Source: Streptomyces sp. JJ38 (lineage in GTDB: Bacteria > Actinomycetota > Actinomycetes > Streptomycetales > Streptomycetaceae). From it: a stretch of 64,000 bases of DNA. Within the stretch, counting starts at the first letter, position 1. Each line of letters opens with the position of its first letter. The stretch lies in assembly GCF_019303475.1 (NCBI RefSeq), contig NZ_JABLSI010000001.1:222591-286590 (forward strand). The letters are read 5' to 3'. Shown in pieces: positions 7,422 through 14,770 of the stretch. Both the position numbers and the translations under genes were made by a program. The notes beneath the pieces were generated by a model. The model saw nothing but the letters and a program-made list of their open reading frames with translations. It did no database searches and was not told the DNA's origin.

Positions 7422-8276
7422 ATGTGGACTGGGGACGTCGTCGGGCCGGTGACGGAGAACGAGCGTGAACCGGACCCGTCCGACAGTCTGCGGACGTTCG
7501 GCGCCGTCGTCCAGGCCCTGCGCGAGCACGCGGGTCTCAGCCGTGAGGAGCTCGGTGCCCACGTCCGGTTCTCCAAGCACACGGTCGCCTCCGTCGAGCA
7601 GGGGCGCCGCATGCCCGACGAGCAGTTCGTCGAGCTCGCCGAATCGGTCCTGGGCAACACCGGCGCCCTCCGGTTCGCCTCCCGCCACCTGACGCGCGGA
7701 GAGCCCGGACTCGCCGCCTGGTTCCGCCGATGGGCCAAGCTGGAGCGCGAGGCGGTCAGTCTGTGTACCTACGAGTGCCGTCTGGTACCGGGCCTGTTGC
7801 AGTCGGAGCCCTATGCGCGGGCGGTGTTCGACAACAGCATCCCCCGGCTGACGGACGAACAGCTTGAGGCGCAGGTGACTGCCCGCCTCGAACGGCAAGC
7901 GATGCTGTGGGAGCGCCCGCACGTCCCGTTCAGCTTCATCGTGGAGCAGTCCGTCTTCCACCGGCGGCTTGGCGGTGCGGAGGTACGGCGTGGAGTCATC
8001 GACCACGTCTTGGAACTCACGACTTCGCGCAATGTGACGCTGCAACTCGTCCCCCTGGATGCCGAGTACCACGCCTGTCTGGACGGCCCGGTGCGGCTGC
8101 TGGAGAACACGGACGCCCGCCGCTACGCGTACTCCGAAGGGCAGCAGAACGGAAGGCTGATCCATGACGCGAAAGGGGTGGCTCTCCTTCAACGCCGGTA
8201 TGACACACTGCGCTCGCAGGCCCTGCCACCCAGGGAGTCGCGGGACCTGCTGGAGCGTCTGCGAGGAGAGCTGTGA
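7422..8276 (+). CDS. XRE-family regulator with DUF5753 domain
   Basis: A 284-aa protein. The HTH at about residues 25-75 reads LREHAGLSREELGAHVRFSKHTVASVEQG; a large C-terminal domain includes RLVPGLLQSEPYARAVF and FIVEQSVFHRRLGG, diagnostic of DUF5753. ATG 7422 has GGGAG six bases upstream; GTG 7404 is a weaker alternative. It overlaps the DUF397 gene by a GTGA. This pair (XRE-DUF5753 plus DUF397) is abundant in Streptomyces and is known to influence development and antibiotic production; the specific target is not known here. Confidence 0.9.
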   Translation: MWTGDVVGPVTENEREPDPSDSLRTFGAVVQALREHAGLSREELGAHVRFSKHTVASVEQGRRMPDEQFVELAESVLGNTGALRFASRHLTRGEPGLAAWFRRWAKLEREAVSLCTYECRLVPGLLQSEPYARAVFDNSIPRLTDEQLEAQVTARLERQAMLWERPHVPFSFIVEQSVFHRRLGGAEVRRGVIDHVLELTTSRNVTLQLVPLDAEYHACLDGPVRLLENTDARRYAYSEGQQNGRLIHDAKGVALLQRRYDTLRSQALPPRESRDLLERLRGEL

Positions 8277-8458
8277 GCAAGAGCGAACTGAAGTGGTTCA
8301 AGTCCAGCTACAGCGGCACCCAGGGTGATGACTGCGTGGAGGTCGCCTTCGCGGAACAGATGGTGCACGTCAGGGACTCGAAGGACGTGATCCGCGCCTC
8401 CTTCGCCATCGGACGTGACGGCTGGTCTCGGTTCGTGGAGTTCGCCGCGCGCGGCTGA
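8273..8458 (+). CDS. DUF397 small protein
   Basis: A 61-aa protein starting at GTG 8273 in a GTGA overlap with the XRE gene, with a GAGGAG site upstream. WFKSSYSG, DDCVEVAF and VRDSKD are the DUF397 hallmarks. DUF397 proteins act with their XRE partner. Confidence 0.9.
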   Translation: MSKSELKWFKSSYSGTQGDDCVEVAFAEQMVHVRDSKDVIRASFAIGRDGWSRFVEFAARG

Positions 8459-8629
8459 GCCGCCGCCGAGCAGGGGGAGAGACGCAGCGGACTGCCCCGC
8501 GACACGCACCCGTTGGTGTCGTGATTCCGCCAGCCGTTTGGGGGCGTGGTGGCCGAGACTCGTCGTCGGCGGCCGGAACGGGCCGCGGCGAGACGGACGC
8601 GTGAAGCCGTCCGAGAGAAAGGCGCACCC

Positions 8630-9463
8630 ATGCCCCTGCACCCCTCCCAGCGAGACCGAGCCCGCACGCTCCGCGGGTTGGTCGACGACGGTCCGCTGCT
8701 CCTGCCCAACGCCTGGGACGCCGCGAGCGCGGCCGTGATCGCGGACGCCGGGGCGGCGGCCGTCGCCACGACGAGCGGGGGCGTGGCGTGGTCGTTGGGC
8801 CGCGGCGACGGGCACGGGCTGACCCGGGAACAGATGGCCGAGGCGGTGCGGCGCGTCGTGGCCGCCGTTGACGTGCCGGTCACGGCTGACGTCGAGGGCG
8901 GCTACGGTCCGGCGCCCGAGGACGTCGCCGCGACCGTCTCCGCCGTGGTCGCCGCCGGGGCCGTCGGCGTCAACCTGGAGGACTCGCGCGGGCCCGGGGA
9001 ACTGTTCACCGCGCGGGAGCAGGGTGAGCGCATCCGGGCGGCCCGGGCGCGGGCCGAGCGGGACGGGCTGCCGGAACTCCTCGTCAATATCCGTACCGAC
9101 GTCTACCTTTTCGGAGTGGGCGTCCCCGAGGAGCGGTTGGCCGACGTCCTCGCCCGGGCCGAGGTCTACGCCGAGGCCGGGGCCGACGGGTTGTTCGTCC
9201 CCGAACTGCTCGACCTCGAGGTGCTGGCCACCCTCACCGAGCGCTCGCCCCTGCCCGTCAACGCCCTGGCGGTCCCGGGTGGGCCGGGCGTCAAGGAGCT
9301 GGTCGCGGTGGGCGTCCGCCGGATCAGTCTCGGCACGGGCGTGGCCCAGGCCGCCTACGCCGTGGCCCGCGCGGCCACCCGTGAGCTGCTGGACACCGGC
9401 ACGTACTCCGCGCTGGCGGGCGGCCTGGACTACGGCACGCTCGACGGCCTCGTCGCCGGGTGA
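8630..9463 (+). CDS. Isocitrate lyase/PEP mutase superfamily protein
   Basis: A 277-aa TIM-barrel protein. Motifs: LLLPNAWDAASA (~22-33), a catalytic-loop region TADVEGGYG (~85-93), and GVNLEDSRG (~115-123). The LED motif and the D-V-E-G-G-Y-G loop place it with oxaloacetate-decarboxylase-like or dimethylmalate-lyase-like members; it lacks the EDKxxxKxNS loop of true PEP mutases, so a phosphonate role is not supported. ATG 8630 follows gagagaaagg; the open frame extends to 8546 but without a good start. A degraded copy sits at 4958-5294. No operon partner: DUF397 ends 171 nt upstream. Confidence 0.8.
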   Translation: MPLHPSQRDRARTLRGLVDDGPLLLPNAWDAASAAVIADAGAAAVATTSGGVAWSLGRGDGHGLTREQMAEAVRRVVAAVDVPVTADVEGGYGPAPEDVAATVSAVVAAGAVGVNLEDSRGPGELFTAREQGERIRAARARAERDGLPELLVNIRTDVYLFGVGVPEERLADVLARAEVYAEAGADGLFVPELLDLEVLATLTERSPLPVNALAVPGGPGVKELVAVGVRRISLGTGVAQAAYAVARAATRELLDTGTYSALAGGLDYGTLDGLVAG

Positions 9464-9655
9464 GGCCGACGGGAACACCCTCGGGTGCCGGTCCGGCTAG
9501 GCTTACGTGAGGTGTTTCCGACGACGCGTCCGGCCCGGGCCGTCGCGCCACGCGTGCCGCATCCGGTGACCGGCTGGGGCGCCAGCCCAGGAGTTGACGA
9601 TGCCCCCAGCGCCGTTCACCGGCACGACGGCTCGCCGACGTCGGCGAGCCGCCCG

Positions 9656-11077
9656 GTGAGCGCGATACCGCGGGCTCACACCCTGGACCTGCATCTGGAG
9701 CTCGACCTGCGGCAGCGGCGCGGCCGGCGGGAGCAGCTCGTGGCGGCCCTGCGGCGGGCGGTCGAGTCCGGCCGTCTGCCGCCGGGAGCCCGCCTGCCCT
9801 CCTCCCGCAGCGTCGCGGCCGAGTTCGGTATCGCCCGCGGCACCGTCGTCGCCGCCTACCAACTCCTCCTCGCCGAGGGCTACCTGGAGACCGTGCAGGG
9901 CTCGGGCACCCGGGTGGTCGGCACCGTGCCCCCGACTCCCCGGGCCGCCGCTCGGTCTGCTCTCACTCCCTCACCCGTGGCCCGCAACGCGCGGCGGTAC
10001 AGCTTCCAGCCGGGCATGCCCGACGTCACGCTGTTCCCGCGCAACGCCTGGATCAAGTCGACCCAGCACGTGCTCACGACGGTTCCGGCCGAGGCCCTGG
10101 ACTACGGAGATCCCCGGGGCCGCATCGAGCTGCGCCAGGCCCTGGCCGACTATCTGGCCCGGAGCCGCGGCGTGATCACGCAGCCCGAGCGGATCGTCAT
10201 CTGTCACGGCTTCACCCAGGCGCTCGGCCTCATCACCACCGTGCTGGCCGAGCACGGGGTGGACACGGTCTCCGTGGAGAACCCGTGCTACCCGCTGTTT
10301 AGGGACGTCATCCAGCTCGCCGGGCTAGGCGTCCACACCGTCGACGTCGACGGGGACGGGCTGCTGCCGGCCGGACTCGCCGGCGGCGCCGCGGTCGTCA
10401 CCCCGATCCACCAGTACCCGCTGGGCGTCAACCTGGCCACCGAGCGCCGCAGGGCGCTGGTCGACTGGGCCAAGGACGTCGACGCGGTGATCGTGGAGGA
10501 CGACTACGACAGCGAGTTCCAGTACGGGAAGCAGCGGGTGGGTACGCTGCAGCCCATGGCGCCCGACCGCGTCATCTACGCGGGGACCACCAGCAAGACG
10601 CTGGCCCCCGGCATCCGGCTGTCCTGGCTCGCGGTTCCTGCGGACTGGGTCGAACGGATCACCAGCGCCAAGCGGATCGCCGACCGGCACACCGCGGCCC
10701 TCACCCAGATGGTCATGGCGGACCTGCTGCTGTCGGGCGCCTACGACCGGCACATCCGGCAGTGCCGCGACCACTACCGCAGGCGGCGGGACCAGCTCAG
10801 CGGGGCGCTGGCCGAGCACGCGCCGACGGCCTGGCTGGCGGGGGAGAGCGCCGGGCTGCACGCCCTCGTCCGCTGGTCTCCGGAGGGGCCGGCGGAGCGC
10901 GAGGTGGTGCGGGCGGCGCGCAGCGAGTCCCTCACCGTCGTCGGGCTCGGCGGTTACTGGGGCACTCCCGGCCCGCACGCGCCCGGGCTCGTCATCGGGT
11001 ACGCCACGCCGCCGCGGCACGCGTTCGCCGGAGCCCTGGACGCGCTGAGCCGGGTCCTCGCCCGCTGCTTCGGCTGA
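9656..11077 (+). CDS. MocR/PdxR-type GntR regulator with aminotransferase-like domain
   Basis: About 473 aa from GTG 9656; the frame is open from 9485 and the start is uncertain. The N-terminal wHTH (~20-90) includes LPPGARLPSSRSVAAEF and GTVVAAYQLLLAEGYLE. The rest is a fold-type I aminotransferase domain: NPCYP, VIVEDDYDSEFQY (Asp contacting PLP), and YAGTTSKTLAPG (PLP-Lys in SKT). Such regulators sense PLP and often an amino-acid effector, and bind direct repeats. It is convergent with the creE/creD-like pair, with a shared terminator. Direct repeats upstream of creE are candidates for its target. Confidence 0.85.
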   Translation: MSAIPRAHTLDLHLELDLRQRRGRREQLVAALRRAVESGRLPPGARLPSSRSVAAEFGIARGTVVAAYQLLLAEGYLETVQGSGTRVVGTVPPTPRAAARSALTPSPVARNARRYSFQPGMPDVTLFPRNAWIKSTQHVLTTVPAEALDYGDPRGRIELRQALADYLARSRGVITQPERIVICHGFTQALGLITTVLAEHGVDTVSVENPCYPLFRDVIQLAGLGVHTVDVDGDGLLPAGLAGGAAVVTPIHQYPLGVNLATERRRALVDWAKDVDAVIVEDDYDSEFQYGKQRVGTLQPMAPDRVIYAGTTSKTLAPGIRLSWLAVPADWVERITSAKRIADRHTAALTQMVMADLLLSGAYDRHIRQCRDHYRRRRDQLSGALAEHAPTAWLAGESAGLHALVRWSPEGPAEREVVRAARSESLTVVGLGGYWGTPGPHAPGLVIGYATPPRHAFAGALDALSRVLARCFG

Positions 11078-11078
11078 C

Positions 11079-11118
11079 CTGGCCGCCCTCGCGGGGCGGA
11101 CACCAGGAGGGCGGCCAG
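11079..11118. terminator. Bidirectional terminator between convergent genes
   Basis: Perfect 12-bp inverted repeat (ctggccgccctc at 11079-11090, gagggcggccag at 11107-11118) with a 16-nt loop. It starts 2 nt after the MocR stop and ends 11 nt from the end of the creD-like gene on the other strand. Confidence 0.8.
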
Positions 11119-11129
11119 GAGAGGTCCGG

Positions 11130-12542
11130 CTAGTGGAGGGCGCGGTCGACCAACGTCCCCGCCGCGCCCACATAGCCCTCGGGGTCGCACAGGGCCTCGA
11201 TCCGCTCCCGGCCCAGCGCCCGCGCCACCGCGGGGATCTCCGCGAGAATCCGGGCCAGCGGCGCCCCGGTACGGGCGGAGCGCGCCGAGGCCTCGGTGAG
11301 CAGTCGCCTCGCCTCGGCCTTCCCGAGCCGGGGCGCCAGATGGGCGGTCACGCGCTCGGAGACGAGCTGACTGCCGGTCAGCTCCAGGTTGGCCGCCATG
11401 CGTTCCGGGTGCACGGCCAGCCCCTCGGTGAGCTCGACGGCCGTGTGGGCGGCGCCCCCGGTCAGCCGCAGAGCCTCGCGCAGCAGCTGCCACTCGGCGT
11501 GCCACGCCCCGCCGGACCTCTCGTCCTCGGCCATCAGGCACTGCGTCAGCCCCGTGCAGAGGGCGGGAACCTGGAGCGCCGCACTGCGGATCAGCGTGGC
11601 CAGGACCGGGTTCCGCTTGTGCGGCATGGCGGAGGATGCGCCCCGGCCCTCACGGGCCTGCTCGGCCACCTCCCCGATCTCGGTGCGGGAGAGCGTCTGC
11701 ACATCCAGGGCCAGCTTGCCGAGGGCCCCGGCGGTGAAGGCGAGGGCGGCGGCGAGGTCGGCGACGGGCGTGCGCAGCGCGTGCCAGGGGAGCGGCGGCC
11801 GGGCGAGCCCCGTCTCCGCGGCGAAGGCGTCCAGCAGCTTGTCGGGGTAACTCTCGGGCTCCACCGGGTCCGTGCCGTCCACCCCTTCCGCGTCCACCCG
11901 GGCGTACTCCAGATACCCCGCCAGCGTGCCCGCGGCTCCGCCGAGCGAGAGGGGGAGCCCGCCGTCGAGTACGCGGTCGACGCGGTCGTGCGCGTCGAGG
12001 AGGAGCTGCCGCCAGCCGGCCGCCTTGAGGCCGAAGGTGGTCGGAACCGCCTGCAGGGCCAGGGTCCGGCCCGCCATGGCCGTGTCGCGGTGCTCGTGTG
12101 CCATCCGCCCCAGCGCCTCGGCCGCACGGCACAGATCGGCCCGGATCAGCTCCAGAGCCCTCCGGGCGACCAGCATCGCGCCGGTGTCGAGGATGTCCTG
12201 GCTGGTCGAGCCGCGGTGGACGTACTCGGCCGCCGCCGGGTCGTCCGCCGCCACGGCGGCCGTCAGCGCCCGTACCAGAGCGACGACCGGATTGGCCGTC
12301 TCCCGCGACTCCACGGCCAGCGCCCGGACGTCGAAGCGTTCGGCACGGGCCGCCGCGGTGATCGCCTTGGCGCGGGCTGCGGGCACGGTGCCGAGCGTGG
12401 CCTGCGCCCGGACCAGTGCGGCCTCGGCGTCGAGCATCGCCTGCAGCCAGGCGACGTCGGCGACGGCCGACTCGACCGGCGTGCCGGCGCGTACCGGGGA
12501 GAGGAGACCGGAGTCGGGCTGCCGGTCGTCGGGCGCGGTCAT
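11130..12542 (-). CDS. creD: Aspartase/fumarase-superfamily lyase, nitrosuccinate lyase (CreD-like)
   Basis: A 470-aa protein. Superfamily signatures: GSTSQDILDTG at 111-121 and SSAMPHKRNP at 303-312 (the SSxMPxKxNP loop carrying the catalytic Ser). It resembles 3-carboxy-cis,cis-muconate cycloisomerase (PcaB), the usual automatic name, but no other protocatechuate-pathway gene is here. Instead it overlaps (ATGA) a flavin monooxygenase gene. In the aspartate-nitrosuccinate pathway (cremeomycin, fosfazinomycin), CreE oxidises L-aspartate to nitrosuccinate and CreD, a lyase of this superfamily, releases nitrous acid and fumarate. Paired with 12539-14500 this is the best reading. PcaB function is the main alternative. 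Confidence 0.7.
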   Translation of the reverse strand: MTAPDDRQPDSGLLSPVRAGTPVESAVADVAWLQAMLDAEAALVRAQATLGTVPAARAKAITAAARAERFDVRALAVESRETANPVVALVRALTAAVAADDPAAAEYVHRGSTSQDILDTGAMLVARRALELIRADLCRAAEALGRMAHEHRDTAMAGRTLALQAVPTTFGLKAAGWRQLLLDAHDRVDRVLDGGLPLSLGGAAGTLAGYLEYARVDAEGVDGTDPVEPESYPDKLLDAFAAETGLARPPLPWHALRTPVADLAAALAFTAGALGKLALDVQTLSRTEIGEVAEQAREGRGASSAMPHKRNPVLATLIRSAALQVPALCTGLTQCLMAEDERSGGAWHAEWQLLREALRLTGGAAHTAVELTEGLAVHPERMAANLELTGSQLVSERVTAHLAPRLGKAEARRLLTEASARSARTGAPLARILAEIPAVARALGRERIEALCDPEGYVGAAGTLVDRALH

Positions 12543-14500
12543 GAGGCCACCTCCACACGCGTGGACTCGGGCTGCCGGGCCGCCGGGCCCAGCGCCAGGA
12601 CGGTACGGGCGATGGCGTCGGCGTCACCCAGGCTGACGGAGTCGACGCCGGGGCGTGCCGCGGCCGCCGTCACCCAGTGCACGGACTCGGTCGGCACGCC
12701 GTGCGCGAAGCGCCGCGGGTGAGGGCGGCCGTGGGCGTCGACGAGGCGGCTGGGGCGAGGCGTCACCGTCATCCCGCCCGTCTCGTAGCGGACTCCGCAG
12801 CCGCCGTCGATCCGGAACGGCGTGGCCTGTCCCCCGTCCCGCAGCCGGCGCATCAGCGGGTCGGCCGTACGGCGCAGGTCGGGTTCGGGCAGCCGGGCCT
12901 CGATCAGCACGCGGGCCCTGACCGGCGGTGCCGGTATCCGCTCCGAGACGCAGACGAAGGCCGGATCGCGCGTGTCCACCCGGATCGTCGCTCCGGGACC
13001 GGTCACCTGGAGGACTCCCGCCCGGATCAGGGCGATCATCTGCTCGATGCGGAAGGCCGGAGGGCCGATCGACGTGAACGCGTTGAGCGGCGTGTACCAG
13101 CCGTCCAGTTCGTCGCGGTGGGAGTTCCCGTCCAGCCCACCGTGGTCGACGGCGAGCCGTACCTCGTTGCGCAGGTCGCGCAGGACGTCGAGGGCCGCCT
13201 TGACCGGATCGCTGACGTTTCCGCCGCGTGCCTGCCGGACGTCCCGCTCCAGGTAGGCGATGAGCCAGGTGTGGAACGCCTCCCGGTCGGTGAACGCCGT
13301 CCCGGCGCAGGGGTGGGCGAGCCGTTCCCAGTTCCAGCGGCTGTCCTGCGGTATGCCGAAGGCGTCCAGCACCTCGCCCCGGTGCTCCGGCCGTTCGGCC
13401 GCCAGATACAGCTCGGTGAACGCCGCCCGGTCGGCCTCGCGACCCCGCCGGGCCAGCAGTGTCTCGTAGTAGACGCTTTCGACCTCGCGGGAGATCAGGG
13501 GCCACAGGTCGGTGCCGAAGTAGATCCGGTCGCCGTCCTTCGCCCGCTGCCGGAGCCCGGCGATGCGCTCGGCGGTGAGCAGCCTCGGGAAGTAGCGCCC
13601 GTGCGCCCCCTTCTCGTTCTCGCCCCTGGCGTGGTAGGGAATGCCGCGCCGCGAGGTGGCGCACAGCAGCGGTTCCAGACCGGAGGGTTCGTAGACGAGG
13701 CTTCCGCCCCGCCGTGTGAACGTCCCGCCGCGGCCGCTGGTGAAGAGCGCCAGATAGTCGAAGAAGTTCAGCCCCAGGCCGCGCAACAGGACGGTGTCCC
13801 GTGGCGTGACGGCGCCGAGCTCGACGTCGGCCGGGTTGGCCGGGGCGACGTAGTGGAGCCCGAGCTCGTGGGCCCTGGCGTTCAGCGCCCGCTCCTCGGC
13901 GCCGAGTTCGGCTGCGACGTGGCCCTGGGAGAGGACCACGGCGTCGAGCCTTCGGAGCAGCCGTCCGTTCTCCAGCCGGATGCTCTGCTCGGGCACCTCC
14001 TCGGTACCGCCGGTGAGGGCCACGGCCCGGCTCCGGTGAGTGGTGATCTCCACGTGAGGCGGTGCGTCGCGGCACACGCGTCTGAACATCTCACGCAGGT
14101 AGGCGCCGAAGAACGCGCGCGTGGGGTAGTCGTCCGGGCCGAGCGACCCGGCTTCGGCCAGGGTCGGCGCGTCCTGCGGGCCGAGGCCCGTCGCGCCGGA
14201 GGCGCGCAGTTCCTCCGCCCAGGCGTACAGGCTGGGGCCGGGCTCGACCGGACCGTCCATCGTCACGGTGAGATCCGTGAACACGGTGATCTGGGAGGCC
14301 ACGGTGTTCATGAGCAGTTCGCGGGACTGGTCGGTGCGCCAGACGGCGCCGGCGCCCGCCGGCCACGGGTCGACGAGGTGGAGGCGGACGCCCTGAACCG
14401 ACGGGGTGTGGCGGGCGTTGGCGCACAAACGTTCCAGCACGGCGAGGCCGCGCGGGCCGACTCCGACGACGGCTATCGACAAGGCTCGGGTGGCTGCCAA
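12539..14500 (-). CDS. creE: FAD/NAD(P)-binding monooxygenase, CreE-like aspartate N-oxygenase
   Basis: A 653-aa protein from TTG 14500, with GGAG 7 nt upstream. The N-terminus has the FAD-binding fold SIAVVGVGPRGLAVLERL (8-25). LLMNTVASQITVFTD (~64-78) and QGHVAAELG mark the FAD-NAD(P)-binding family (PF13454-like). Length and family match CreE/FzmM, which catalyse the stepwise N-oxidation of aspartate to nitrosuccinate. The next gene is a matching lyase, overlapping by ATGA, and transcription ends at the shared terminator with the MocR gene. Upstream direct repeats (14567-14600) are likely regulatory. The main doubt is that general PF13454 proteins with other functions exist. Confidence 0.68.
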   Translation of the reverse strand: MAATRALSIAVVGVGPRGLAVLERLCANARHTPSVQGVRLHLVDPWPAGAGAVWRTDQSRELLMNTVASQITVFTDLTVTMDGPVEPGPSLYAWAEELRASGATGLGPQDAPTLAEAGSLGPDDYPTRAFFGAYLREMFRRVCRDAPPHVEITTHRSRAVALTGGTEEVPEQSIRLENGRLLRRLDAVVLSQGHVAAELGAEERALNARAHELGLHYVAPANPADVELGAVTPRDTVLLRGLGLNFFDYLALFTSGRGGTFTRRGGSLVYEPSGLEPLLCATSRRGIPYHARGENEKGAHGRYFPRLLTAERIAGLRQRAKDGDRIYFGTDLWPLISREVESVYYETLLARRGREADRAAFTELYLAAERPEHRGEVLDAFGIPQDSRWNWERLAHPCAGTAFTDREAFHTWLIAYLERDVRQARGGNVSDPVKAALDVLRDLRNEVRLAVDHGGLDGNSHRDELDGWYTPLNAFTSIGPPAFRIEQMIALIRAGVLQVTGPGATIRVDTRDPAFVCVSERIPAPPVRARVLIEARLPEPDLRRTADPLMRRLRDGGQATPFRIDGGCGVRYETGGMTVTPRPSRLVDAHGRPHPRRFAHGVPTESVHWVTAAAARPGVDSVSLGDADAIARTVLALGPAARQPESTRVEVAS

Positions 14501-14566
14501 AACGTGCTCCTCACGGGAGAGGGAAGCAGGGCTGCCGATGAAGCTAGGTCACCCGACCGGGCCTGA

Positions 14567-14600
14567 ATGGTCCACTTTTCCGCGGCTCACATGGTCCACT
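14567..14600. promoter_or_regulatory. Direct repeat ATGGTCCACT upstream of creE-like gene
   Basis: Exact 10-bp direct repeat atggtccact at 14567-14576 and 14591-14600, 24 nt apart (start to start), about 67-100 nt upstream of the creE-like start. On the minus strand the first reads AAAAGTGGACCAT. MocR/PdxR regulators bind direct repeats, and from memory the corynebacterial PdxR site begins AAAGTGG; the match here suggests control by the convergent MocR at 9656-11077. Confidence 0.5.
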
Positions 14601-14711
14601 CGCCCGCTGTGAGGCGCGCGCCGGGACGTCCGGAGCGGCTGCCTCGCGGCGGTGTGCCGCCCCGGGACGGTGCGGCACACGAGCAGGGGCCGGCGCGGCG
14701 GTGGGAACGGC

Positions 14712-14753
14712 GTGGAGCCGTGGCTCCGCGCTTGCGCGCCACCACGGCTCCAC
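14712..14753 (-). terminator. Hairpin terminator after the GH31 gene
   Basis: Perfect 12-bp inverted repeat (gtggagccgtgg at 14712-14723, ccacggctccac at 14742-14753) with an 18-nt loop, 17 nt beyond the GH31 stop (minus). Confidence 0.75.
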
Positions 14754-14770
14754 TCCCCGTCGACCCCGGG

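Noticed and set aside
8630..9463. Phosphonate biosynthesis via PEP mutase
   Set aside because: The EDKxxxKxNS loop of true PEP mutases is absent (it reads NLEDSRG), and no phosphonopyruvate decarboxylase or related gene is nearby. It is a broader isocitrate lyase/PEP mutase family member.
11130..12542. Protocatechuate pathway (pcaB) assignment
   Set aside because: The superfamily signature also fits PcaB, but no pca neighbours are present and the overlapping flavin monooxygenase points to the nitrosuccinate pathway. Retained only as an alternative.
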